DNA of 16,610 nt from positions 1 to 16,610 of the forward strand of contig DATKMP010000275.1 of assembly GCA_035541775.1 (NCBI GenBank). The letters run 5' to 3'. Below are positions 8,496 to 15,445 of this stretch, piece after piece; position 1 is the stretch's first letter; each line of letters opens with the position of its first letter. The position numbers were made by a program, and so were the translations under genes. The notes beneath the pieces are model-generated. The model saw nothing but the letters and a program-made list of their open reading frames with translations. It made no database searches and was not told the DNA's origin. Source of the DNA: DATKMP01 sp035541775 (GTDB lineage: Bacteria > Bacteroidota > Ignavibacteria > UBA10030).

Positions 8496-8500
8496 AAAGG
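8496..8500 (+). promoter_or_regulatory. Ribosome binding site that decides the MEMO-AMMECR1 start
   Basis: AAAGG lies 8 bases before the ATG at 8509 but only 2 bases before the ATG at 8503 and far downstream of the ATG at 8425. It therefore supports 8509 as the start, which also gives a clean signal peptide. Confidence 0.55.
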
Positions 8501-8508
8501 CAATGCGT

Positions 8509-10005
8509 ATGATCACTGCACATCTTTTATTTCTTACGATTGCAAGTTTTATTCTTGCAACGATTCAAAGTCAAGGACAAAACAAAAAGATCGATCGCCA
8601 GCCGGCAGTTGCAGGACAATTTTATCCGGGAACCAAGCAGCAACTGCTCTCGATGCTGGAGCAATTGTTTGCGAAAGCTGTTCCAACGAAACATATTTCC
8701 GATGTGCGGGCAATCATTGTTCCGCATGCGGGATATGTATATTCCGGTGAAGTGGCGGCGTCGGGATTCAATCAGATTGATTTCGAAAAAGAATATGAAA
8801 ATATTTTTCTGATCGGTTCCAGCCACCATGTTTCATTCGATGGTGCGTCGATTTATTCTCAAGGTGATTGGATGACGCCGCTGGGAAAAGTTACAGTCAA
8901 TACAGAATTGGCTAATCAACTTATTGAGAAGAATAAAATATTTTCCAATCGGCTGGATGCACATCAAGAAGAACATTGTCTGGAAGTGGAAGTACCGTTT
9001 CTTCAATTCAAGATGAAAAAAGATTTCCGGATTGTTCCGGTTATCCTCGGAACGCAATCGCCGGAAACATGCCAGAAGATTGCAACGGCACTTCGCCCGT
9101 ATTTCAACGAAAAGAATTTATTTATCATCAGTACGGATTTTTCCCACTATCCAAAATATTCCGATGCAACGGTCGTCGATAAAACGACGGCCGATGCTAT
9201 TTGTACGAATTCTGCTAATACACTTATCCGTTCACTGATTCATTATGAAGAAGCACCGATGAAAAATCTCGCCACGTGTTTATGCGGATGGACCAGTGTG
9301 CTGACGTTGATGTATCTTACCGAAGGCGACAGCGCTCTTGAGTACACGCACATTCAATATCAAAATTCCGGTGACAGTGAAGAAGGCGACACGAATCGTG
9401 TTGTCGGGTATAATGCGATTGTTGTTTCACAAAAATCGAATTCAGAAAAATCGGCATTCAAGCTTTCCATCGACGATAAAAAAAAATTGCTGGCACTTGC
9501 AAGGACAACCATCGAACAATATATCGGCAGTCACAAAGAAATTGCTCCGGACACAGCGAATTATTCCGATGCACTCAAAGCACATTGCGGTGCGTTCGTG
9601 ACGTTGAAAAAACATGGCGATCTTCGCGGCTGTATCGGATTGTTTAGCGCGAATCAGCCGCTGTATTCTGTGGTGCAAGAAATGGCGATCGCTGCCGCAA
9701 CGGAAGATCATCGATTTACACAAGTGACGAAGAACGAACTTGCCGTTATCGACATTGAAATTTCTGTCCTCACACCGATGCGGCGCATTCATTCCATCGA
9801 TGAATTCGAACTCGGCAAGCATGGCATTTACATACGCAAAGGAAATCGTTCGGGAACATTTTTGCCGCAGGTAGCGGAAGAAACCGGATGGACGAAAGAA
9901 CAATTCTTCGGCTACTGCGCGCAGGAAAAAGCCGGCATCGGCTGGGACGGCTGGAAGGATGCCGACCTGTTTGTGTACGAAGCGTTAGTGTTCGGAGAAA
10001 AATAA
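8509..10005 (+). CDS. Exported MEMO-AMMECR1 fusion (AmmeMemoRadiSam system proteins B and A in one chain)
   Basis: A 498-residue two-domain protein. Residues 1-22 form a signal-peptide-like hydrophobic N terminus without a lipobox cysteine. The MEMO domain (about 30-310), related in fold to LigB class III extradiol dioxygenases, shows PAVAGQFYPG (32-41), PHAGYVYSG with His73 (72-80), GSSHH with His106/His107 (103-107), STDFSHY with Asp210 and His213 (208-214) and Cys259 in CLCGW. These correspond to the metal-site His, His, Asp, His and Cys of human MEMO1. The AMMECR1 domain (about 322-498) shows CGAFVTLK...LRGCIG (360-377) and PQVAEETGW (453-461). In many prokaryotes the two proteins are encoded with a radical SAM enzyme as the AmmeMemoRadiSam system, whose biochemical role is unknown; that enzyme is not in this window. 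The gene is divergent from DUF4159 and may use the weak promoter near 8456. Confidence 0.85.
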   Translation: MITAHLLFLTIASFILATIQSQGQNKKIDRQPAVAGQFYPGTKQQLLSMLEQLFAKAVPTKHISDVRAIIVPHAGYVYSGEVAASGFNQIDFEKEYENIFLIGSSHHVSFDGASIYSQGDWMTPLGKVTVNTELANQLIEKNKIFSNRLDAHQEEHCLEVEVPFLQFKMKKDFRIVPVILGTQSPETCQKIATALRPYFNEKNLFIISTDFSHYPKYSDATVVDKTTADAICTNSANTLIRSLIHYEEAPMKNLATCLCGWTSVLTLMYLTEGDSALEYTHIQYQNSGDSEEGDTNRVVGYNAIVVSQKSNSEKSAFKLSIDDKKKLLALARTTIEQYIGSHKEIAPDTANYSDALKAHCGAFVTLKKHGDLRGCIGLFSANQPLYSVVQEMAIAAATEDHRFTQVTKNELAVIDIEISVLTPMRRIHSIDEFELGKHGIYIRKGNRSGTFLPQVAEETGWTKEQFFGYCAQEKAGIGWDGWKDADLFVYEALVFGEK

Positions 10006-10007
10006 AA

Positions 10008-10043
10008 AACCATCGCCAGGAATATATCACACCGGCGATGGTT
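10008..10043 (-). terminator. Rho-independent terminator between convergent genes
   Basis: A perfect 10-bp stem (AACCATCGCC at 10008-10017, GGCGATGGTT at 10034-10043) encloses a 16-base loop. On the minus strand it is followed by a T-rich run (TTTTTTATTTTT), making it a good terminator for the T9SS gene, whose stop is at 10064. The plus-strand gene ends 2 bp before the stem, so the hairpin may also protect that transcript's 3' end, although there is no T run on that side. Confidence 0.85.
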
Positions 10044-10063
10044 GAGAAAAAAATTATTCCTTC

Positions 10064-11710
10064 TTACTTGAGAAGCACCAACTTCTTTGTTTGTGTATAG
10101 CTTCCTGCTTGGAGGCGATAAAAATAAATACCCGAAGCAAACCGAGAAGCATCCCACATTTTTGTATATGTTCCTGCTGCCATCACACCGTTCACTACGG
10201 TAGCGATCTCTCGGCCCAACACATCGAATATTTTTAATGAGACATTACTTCGAGAGGGCAACGTAAAATTGATTGTTGTCGTCGGATTGAACGGATTCGG
10301 ATAATTTTGTGCAAGTGCATAACCCGTCGGTATCGTTTGCTTTTGAATGCTGGTTGTAAGAACAGACGTATTAAATACCCAACGATTTTTTGATGACGGT
10401 GGAGTATGCCGGATAATTTCAAATTGATCTCCATTTGACCAACCTGTATTATATTTTCGTGCAGGTGTTCCTATCCACATAATTGGCAATGTATTTGCGT
10501 AAAGATCAACTGCCAACGATGAAGAGGGCGTATTTCCTGTATATGGTGAATCAAAGATAAAGAACCATTCACGCGCACCAGTTGAACTGTTATTATTATC
10601 GGTAGTAAAATAGGGCGGCCAATATTTTCCGTCAACGAAACCGGTTGGAATATTATTTTCAAAGAATCCAACTGCTAACTGCTGGGGATGTAAAGTGTCT
10701 TCAACATTCCATGCAGAAAACGGTACTCGCCTCATATCTTGATAAGGATATATCCCAGTGGTATTAAGAATATATGCTGCAAAGGATGGTTGAGCTGCAG
10801 CAGCACTTGCTTTTCGTAAATACCGGTACCCATAAGATGAATATGTGTTATCCAATATATTTCCCGATGTATCTGTTTGTGCTAATTTTAATAGTACATT
10901 TTTCAGGTGTGAAAACGGTACTGAATTGTTAGAATACGGCCAATAATATCCATCACCCATTTGTCCATAAAATCCGGTTGCATCATTGGGGAAACCAAAG
11001 AAATCTGTTTGTCCGGACCATGTCCATTGACGAGTTCCAGATGGAACAGAATAAGCTTTCATTCCATAAGCCGTGTCTATTGTTCCCAGAAGAATTTTAA
11101 ATCCATCAACAACCGGACTCGTATGACCTAACGCATCAGGTAAAGCATGGTTTGCATAAAGAATAGTTCCCGCGGTCGAATCTTTTAATGTATAACCACT
11201 TACGCCGGGGGCAACGGAATCAACTCCTGTAATAACGTATATGTGATTTTTTAGATGAGTCGAATCCACGACCGAGATAACAAAACTGCCAACCGAATCA
11301 CCACTCAATTGTGTAAGCGGACTGCAATAAATTTTTCCGATCGGTTTAACGGGAAATGCAAGCGTATCAATCCAATGATTATAACTTGTATCTGCAATTA
11401 ATAAAGCGACTTTGAATACTGAATCTTGATACGTTGAAGGAATAGTAAAGGAAAGATACGTTGATGGATCATCAGCATTATATGTAAATGAGTAAGAATT
11501 AACTAAGGAGGCAACATAAACGGATTTTCCAATATCTCCAGGAATTCCTGAAAGACTAAGCCCGGTAAACACAAACGAGGAATTATTTTGCAAGGTAACG
11601 ATATAACGAATATTTTCACCGGGATTGGCAACACCATCGCTGTTGATATTATCCGATGCAATAGAATATGACGGAACAGAAATTTTTGTTGTGGCGATAT
11701 TATCAACCAT
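10064..11710 (-). CDS. C-terminal part of the interrupted T9SS protein, with sorting domain
   Basis: This 548-residue open frame starts at an internal ATG; the same frame extends upstream through AGDKIFGGS, which belongs to the protein. The region has beta-rich segments, including VTLQNNSSFVF, typical of CARDB-like or Ig-like domains, and an aromatic-rich stretch (about 215-430) without a recognisable catalytic motif. The final 85 residues are a type A T9SS sorting domain: YALAQNYPNPFNPTTTINF, then LKIFDVLGREIATV, ASGIYFYRLQAG and the basic end KKLVLLK. Such domains direct export through the outer membrane and are then cleaved or anchored. It has no ribosome binding site of its own and is unlikely to be expressed alone. 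Confidence 0.65.
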   Translation of the reverse strand: MVDNIATTKISVPSYSIASDNINSDGVANPGENIRYIVTLQNNSSFVFTGLSLSGIPGDIGKSVYVASLVNSYSFTYNADDPSTYLSFTIPSTYQDSVFKVALLIADTSYNHWIDTLAFPVKPIGKIYCSPLTQLSGDSVGSFVISVVDSTHLKNHIYVITGVDSVAPGVSGYTLKDSTAGTILYANHALPDALGHTSPVVDGFKILLGTIDTAYGMKAYSVPSGTRQWTWSGQTDFFGFPNDATGFYGQMGDGYYWPYSNNSVPFSHLKNVLLKLAQTDTSGNILDNTYSSYGYRYLRKASAAAAQPSFAAYILNTTGIYPYQDMRRVPFSAWNVEDTLHPQQLAVGFFENNIPTGFVDGKYWPPYFTTDNNNSSTGAREWFFIFDSPYTGNTPSSSLAVDLYANTLPIMWIGTPARKYNTGWSNGDQFEIIRHTPPSSKNRWVFNTSVLTTSIQKQTIPTGYALAQNYPNPFNPTTTINFTLPSRSNVSLKIFDVLGREIATVVNGVMAAGTYTKMWDASRFASGIYFYRLQAGSYTQTKKLVLLK

Positions 11711-11784
11711 GTGCGGCCATGTAATAACGCTGCCGTCTTTGTAGGTAACAACAGCTTCAGCATATACTCCGACGCTTTGTTGTG

Positions 11785-12786
11785 CTATTTGGACGGAACC
11801 CCCAAAAATTTTATCACCGGCAACTCTATATTTAAAGAGATGACGGCATTGGAACCGTTTGTAGAGACTTGAGAGGAAATTTGTGGTGAAATGTTGGCAA
11901 ACAATGAATGAAATACTTGCTGCTCACTCTTTACATCATTTTTTAATGCGGTGATGCTGTTTAAATAATCTGTTCCCCGCGAAGCGATGAATGCCACAAC
12001 CACTTCTTGTGTATCGCCTGCTGCCATCGTCAATGGACCGCTGCACATCGCTAATCGGCGATCGCCCGGTCCGGCGATGCTGCCATCAATCCATCCTGTT
12101 CCGGCAACAGGATCACCGCTTAAAACAAATTTCGTAGTTTGATGTGTTATTGGATTTGTATATGGAGCGCCTGAATTTCCAACCAATCCTTGTAAAAGAT
12201 TGTACCATTGTCCTGTTCCAGAATATACTGCGCTGACTGGATCAGTATAGGTGGCATTTCCACTGATAAAGAAATTAAAAGCCGTCATCGGAAGATTTTT
12301 ATATCCCATTCGATATTGAAAATTAAACACTGCTGTATCAATGGAATTATTTGTTTTTACCATTGGCCCTTGTATAAAATCACATCCTACTGCCGATGGT
12401 GTTAAATTATACGTTGCAAAATTTCCATCTGTTGCCTCACCATTATAGCAATATCCAAGACTCAATGTCGTATCGCAGCCGACATAATCATCACTGGGAT
12501 ACCCTAAATCCGGGTCCACCCATTGTGCAACGTACATGGAATCTAATTCCACGCCGCTTTTATTAATCAATTTTGTACGAGCAAAAATAGTGTTTCCAAG
12601 AGCACCAACGCGATTGTATGCCCAAATCGTTTTTTGCATTTCAAGTCCAATCGGCGTTGAACCAGATAGTGTGAGAACTTTGGTAGCATCCAAATCATTC
12701 GCCACATACCACATGGTTTGATCTGCTTGCGGCACACCGGGAATATCTTTCATCGGGTCGTACACCCCGTCGCCATTTTTATCCAT
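11785..12786 (-). CDS. Middle part of the interrupted T9SS protein
   Basis: A 333-residue frame whose first ATG is internal; the reading frame is open back to the TAG at 12835-12837. It begins with an EF-hand/dockerin-like stretch (DKNGDGVYDP), followed by ADQTMWYVANDLD, FARTKLINKSGVELDSMYVAQWVDPDLG and GCDTTLSLGYCYNG, conserved-looking blocks of this family of secreted proteins. The frame runs out at 11785 after the last plausible family sequence (VSTNGSNAVISL), where reading must move to the -1 frame. There is no Shine-Dalgarno before its ATG, so separate translation is doubtful. Confidence 0.6.
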   Translation of the reverse strand: MDKNGDGVYDPMKDIPGVPQADQTMWYVANDLDATKVLTLSGSTPIGLEMQKTIWAYNRVGALGNTIFARTKLINKSGVELDSMYVAQWVDPDLGYPSDDYVGCDTTLSLGYCYNGEATDGNFATYNLTPSAVGCDFIQGPMVKTNNSIDTAVFNFQYRMGYKNLPMTAFNFFISGNATYTDPVSAVYSGTGQWYNLLQGLVGNSGAPYTNPITHQTTKFVLSGDPVAGTGWIDGSIAGPGDRRLAMCSGPLTMAAGDTQEVVVAFIASRGTDYLNSITALKNDVKSEQQVFHSLFANISPQISSQVSTNGSNAVISLNIELPVIKFLGVPSK

Positions 12787-12834
12787 AAATGGAGCGCCCT
12801 CTGACGCCGGCCAGGTATTCCAATCTGCCCAATA

Positions 12835-13398
12835 CTATGCAAGAATTGCTTCCGCTGTTGTTCCGGATTCGTATTTGTTAATAAATGGAAGTTCTATAGT
12901 TTTAACGATTGCCAACTCATTTGCCGCTAATGGATCGTCAGGATCAGTCACCCCTGGAATAGGTGCTAAATCAGGACGGACACGATAAAGTCTATTGACA
13001 AAATTAGTGGGATCATCAGCTATAGGAGATGTTGAAGTTGTTCCCTTCGTAAGAATGGGCCCCGCTTGTAGACCATGCCAGTACGTCGAACCGCCGACTT
13101 TTAATGTTCCGCTTTGTTTGCATCCCCAGACAATGCCGTCTTCAAAAATACATGTAGCAAGGTCATCACCTTTTGGGAATTCAAATCCTTCAGATGTCGA
13201 ACTGAATCTATTAAAGGATCCATCACCGTTGTTGGCATAATAATTAAAAATATTATTGATCAGCATTGGATGATATACATCATTGGTCGCAGTTTTTGCC
13301 AACCTTTTTACAGATGATGTCGATGTATTTTTTGCCGTTGCAATATGAGAGCCAATAAAAAATAATATTGCAAGAAAACATTGAAACCACTTACTCAT
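12835..13398 (-). CDS. N-terminal part of the interrupted T9SS protein, with signal peptide
   Basis: A 187-residue frame that ends at the in-frame TAG. Residues 1-22 are a signal peptide (hydrophobic core FLAILFFIGSHIA, probable cleavage after ATA). The mature part shows blocks typical of these secreted proteins: FPKGDDLATCIFEDGIVWGCK, VGGSTYWHGLQAGPIL and RLYRVRPDL. The start is secure because AAGGAGGT lies 5 bases upstream. If nothing rescues the TAG, only this fragment is made and exported to the periplasm; it lacks the sorting domain and so could not use T9SS. Confidence 0.65.
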   Translation of the reverse strand: MSKWFQCFLAILFFIGSHIATAKNTSTSSVKRLAKTATNDVYHPMLINNIFNYYANNGDGSFNRFSSTSEGFEFPKGDDLATCIFEDGIVWGCKQSGTLKVGGSTYWHGLQAGPILTKGTTSTSPIADDPTNFVNRLYRVRPDLAPIPGVTDPDDPLAANELAIVKTIELPFINKYESGTTAEAILA

Positions 13399-13403
13399 AA
13401 TGT

Positions 13404-13411
13404 ACCTCCTT
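13404..13411 (-). promoter_or_regulatory. Consensus Shine-Dalgarno of the T9SS gene
   Basis: AAGGAGGT on the minus strand, 5 bases before the ATG at 13396-13398. It is the strongest ribosome binding site in the window; most neighbours have weak ones. It shows that the translation start of this gene is still intact despite the downstream lesions. Confidence 0.8.
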
Positions 13412-13450
13412 AAGTTTTTATGAATACCGTGACGAATGTTTTTAACAACG

Positions 13451-13467
13451 ATTAGTCAATTACTAAT
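13451..13467. promoter_or_regulatory. Small dyad, possible operator, in the T9SS/ilvE divergent gap
   Basis: A perfect 6-bp inverted repeat (ATTAGT / ACTAAT) with a 5-base spacer (CAATT). It is 53 bp upstream of the T9SS gene start and about 180 bp upstream of ilvE, in an AT-rich 252-bp intergenic region (13399-13650) that otherwise holds no gene. It could bind a dimeric regulator, but dyads this short occur by chance in AT-rich DNA. Confidence 0.2.
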
Positions 13468-13650
13468 GAACTGGCAAACTATTTCTGTTGATTAAAAACC
13501 TTAAACAAAAGGTAATGCCTTTCATAAATAAATGCAACTAATAAAAGAGGATGACAAATGTATCATTTTTAATGTGTTATCTGTGGCGTCGAACCTTTTT
13601 TTTTCTATCTTATTATATATCTGCTCGATTTGATTTGAAAGGAAAACGAG

Positions 13651-14568
13651 ATGGCAACTCCAGCGTTTGTTTTTTTAGACGGAAAAATTTTACCCTACAA
13701 CGAAGCGAAAGTCGGCGTGATGACGCACGGACTGAATTACGGCACCGGTGTTTTCGGCGGCGTGCGCGGATACTGGAATGAAAAGAAAAAGCAGCTTTAC
13801 ATTTTTCGTCCGCACGATCATTACAAGCGGTTTATCGATTCGGGAAAATTGCTGCGCATGGAATTGCCGTTCACCAAAGAGCAGCTGACGCAGGCAACCA
13901 TCGACCTTATTAAAAAACTCGGCTATAAAGAAACGGTGTACATTCGTCCGCTGGCATTTTACGGCGATGAATTGATCGGCGTGCGGCTGCATAATTTAAC
14001 GCCGAAAGTTTCGATTGCCATTGTGCCGTTCGGAAAATACATCGAAAGCCCGGGCGCACACGTGACGATTTCGTCGTGGCGGCGCATCGATGATAATATT
14101 ATTCCCGCGCGCGGAAAAGTTGCCGGCGCGTATGTAAATTCTGCGCTCGCCAAAACGGATGCACAGCTTGCGGGATTCGATGAAGCCATTGTGCTGGATC
14201 AAAGCGGGCACGTCTCCGAAGGTTCTGCGGAAAATTTGTTTATGATTCGCAACGGCGTTTTTGTTACGCCGCCGATTACGGAAAATATTCTGGAAGGCAT
14301 TACGCGAAGAACCGTGTTGGAATTTATTCAGAAAGATTTAAAAATGCCGGTGCAGGAACGTTCCATCGACCGGACGGAATTATTTTTAGCGGATGAATTA
14401 TTTTTTGCCGGCAGCGGCGTACAAATTGTTCCGATTACCAAAGTCGATAACCGAAAAATCGGCAGCGGCGAAATCGGCCCGTATGCGAAAAAAATTGTCG
14501 AGTTGTATATGAACACCGTTCACGGGAATGTGCGCAAGTATCGTGATTGGTGCGTGCCGGTGTATTAA
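13651..14568 (+). CDS. ilvE: Branched-chain amino acid aminotransferase (class IV PLP enzyme)
   Basis: A 305-residue fold-type IV aminotransferase that transfers the amino group between glutamate and the 2-oxo acids of leucine, isoleucine and valine. Visible features are THGLNYGTGVFGGVRGY (25-41), Arg60 in PHDHYKRF (phosphate contact), the PLP-binding Lys156 in ARGKVAGAYVNS (153-164), LDQSGHVSEGSAENLF (182-197) with Glu190 at the cofactor nitrogen, and the GSGVQIVPI turn (255-263) that binds the PLP phosphate. Length is normal for short IlvE proteins. The ATG at 13651 follows an AAAGGA ribosome binding site with good spacing. It is a single gene, convergent with the nucleotidyltransferase gene downstream. 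Transaminases of the 4-amino-4-deoxychorismate lyase or D-amino acid type are less likely because of the IlvE-like blocks and length. Confidence 0.88.
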   Translation: MATPAFVFLDGKILPYNEAKVGVMTHGLNYGTGVFGGVRGYWNEKKKQLYIFRPHDHYKRFIDSGKLLRMELPFTKEQLTQATIDLIKKLGYKETVYIRPLAFYGDELIGVRLHNLTPKVSIAIVPFGKYIESPGAHVTISSWRRIDDNIIPARGKVAGAYVNSALAKTDAQLAGFDEAIVLDQSGHVSEGSAENLFMIRNGVFVTPPITENILEGITRRTVLEFIQKDLKMPVQERSIDRTELFLADELFFAGSGVQIVPITKVDNRKIGSGEIGPYAKKIVELYMNTVHGNVRKYRDWCVPVY

Positions 14569-14611
14569 AAAATGAATGGAAGAATTATTGCGAAGAACAA
14601 CTAAAATCATG

Positions 14612-15172
14612 TTATTGAATATCAGCAAGAAGTTGTCGGTACTCTTGCACTAATTTTCTGCCCACGACTTCTTCAAATGATTGCAACCAACGCTGGATAT
14701 ATTGTTGATCTAACGTTGCTTGATGAAGTAAAATTCCCTTCACATCTTCAAGATCGCGCGGTCTGCCTGCGAATAATTTATGAATGATGACATCTTCCGG
14801 AGTAGCGTATGAGACTGCCACATCATCGAACAGTATTTGTCGTGCGCGCGCAATGGCTTGTTGCTCATAAGGCGAAAAGGAAAAAATTAAATCGACACGA
14901 ATGTGACTCTGCAAATGTTCGAGAGGAAGCACGCGCGTTTCTTCAATAAATGATTTTTTATTATTAACAAGCGATGTGAATTGCGATTGTAAAAATGCGT
15001 CCTCGACGCGTGCAAGTTGATCAATATCCACGCCGAGTGTGATGTCGATATCGCGGGTCATTCGAGGTTCCCCGTACACAAGAACTGCTTGTCCGCCAAT
15101 GATGATGTAAGGAATTTGCGCCGCGTGCAGGGCTTGTGCAATTTCAATAAGAATGGTCTTAAACACCGGCAC
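14612..15172 (-). CDS. DUF6036/AbiEii-type nucleotidyltransferase
   Basis: A 186-residue protein of the DNA polymerase beta-like nucleotidyltransferase fold. The helix-turn motif is IIGGQAVLVYG (24-34), with the GG pair at 26-27, followed by the metal-binding DID (Asp41 and Asp43) in RMTRDIDITLG and a third carboxylate at Asp94 in VDLIF. A conserved block TPEDVIIHKLFAGRPRDLEDV follows (124-144, spanning His131-Lys132 and the Arg/Asp pairs), as in DUF6036 and AbiEii-like proteins. Such enzymes transfer NMP groups to tRNA or protein, and some act as toxins. The start codon is GTG at 15170-15172, inside the end of the upstream small gene (14-bp overlap in another frame), with no Shine-Dalgarno, so translation is probably coupled. 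A role as a toxin is inference; no growth or resistance phenotype can be read from the sequence. Confidence 0.75.
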   Translation of the reverse strand: MPVFKTILIEIAQALHAAQIPYIIIGGQAVLVYGEPRMTRDIDITLGVDIDQLARVEDAFLQSQFTSLVNNKKSFIEETRVLPLEHLQSHIRVDLIFSFSPYEQQAIARARQILFDDVAVSYATPEDVIIHKLFAGRPRDLEDVKGILLHQATLDQQYIQRWLQSFEEVVGRKLVQEYRQLLADIQ

Positions 15173-15359
15173 CGAGAATTTTTGCTAAGCGAAAAATGTG
15201 ATTGAAGTGATCGGATGTTGGGGAAGCAGTGAAGTGTCCGAATTTTTTTGATAACTCGTACATACCGTCCATCAAAGTATATCGCTCGTCCATCGTCAGA
15301 TGTACCGTGTGTTGATATTCGTGTTCGAACGTTTCAAGCTTTTTACTTTGCGTAATCAT
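15159..15359 (-). CDS. Small charged protein overlapping the nucleotidyltransferase gene, possible partner/antitoxin
   Basis: A 66-residue protein of unknown family: an N-terminal EHEYQHTVHLTMDERYTLMD helix-like stretch and a C-terminal HFNHIFRLAKILGAGV. It has no membrane helix or DNA-binding motif that I can identify. Its last 14 bases overlap the nucleotidyltransferase start, the arrangement expected for a translationally coupled pair. Small proteins with an 'ER...M..L' helix and a C-terminal 'R..K' stretch commonly precede nucleotidyltransferases of this type, so I consider it a real gene and the likely cognate partner. The ATG at 15359 has no obvious Shine-Dalgarno. Confidence 0.6.
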   Translation of the reverse strand: MITQSKKLETFEHEYQHTVHLTMDERYTLMDGMYELSKKFGHFTASPTSDHFNHIFRLAKILGAGV

Positions 15360-15445
15360 TGCTGCAATTTTAAAAATCTCTATCGATATAATTTGAAAAA
15401 AATCTAATTAAGAAGCAATTTTGCTGTTTCCAAATCGTATCTCAC

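Larger units (their letters stand above)
10064..13398 (-). pseudogene. T9SS-secreted large extracellular protein gene, interrupted by TAG and a frameshift
   Basis: Three consecutive minus-strand frames make up one gene. The distance from the ATG at 13398 to the stop at 10064 is 3,335 bases, one short of a multiple of three, as expected after a single-base deletion; repaired, it would encode about 1,111 residues. The first lesion is an in-frame TAG at 12835-12837: the same frame continues with YWADWNTWPASEGAPF, so the TAG may derive from CAG by one transition. The second is a -1 shift between about 11797 and 11870. Everything else looks functional: an AAGGAGGT ribosome binding site, a signal peptide, a T9SS type A sorting domain and a terminator. 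It is either a recent pseudogene, a pair of sequencing errors, or a recoded gene. The protein family is common in Ignavibacteria-like bacteria and has no known function. Confidence 0.75.

Noticed and set aside
8425..8508. Upstream ATG (8425) as start of the MEMO-AMMECR1 gene.
   Set aside because: It has no Shine-Dalgarno, would overlap the divergent gene's leader, and would put 28 hydrophilic residues before the signal peptide.
12208..12405. Plus-strand frame of 65 codons within the T9SS gene.
   Set aside because: It lies opposite conserved-looking coding sequence and has no ribosome binding site or family features.
13555..13562. TACATTTG on the minus strand, matching the Bacteroidetes -7 element TAnnTTTG, upstream of the T9SS gene.
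   Set aside because: No matching -33 TTTG at the right distance and about 157 bp from the start codon; likely chance in AT-rich DNA.
15360..15445. Short AGCA/TGCT palindrome between the DUF5700 gene and the small gene as a terminator.
   Set aside because: A 4-bp stem with no adjacent T run; too weak to call.
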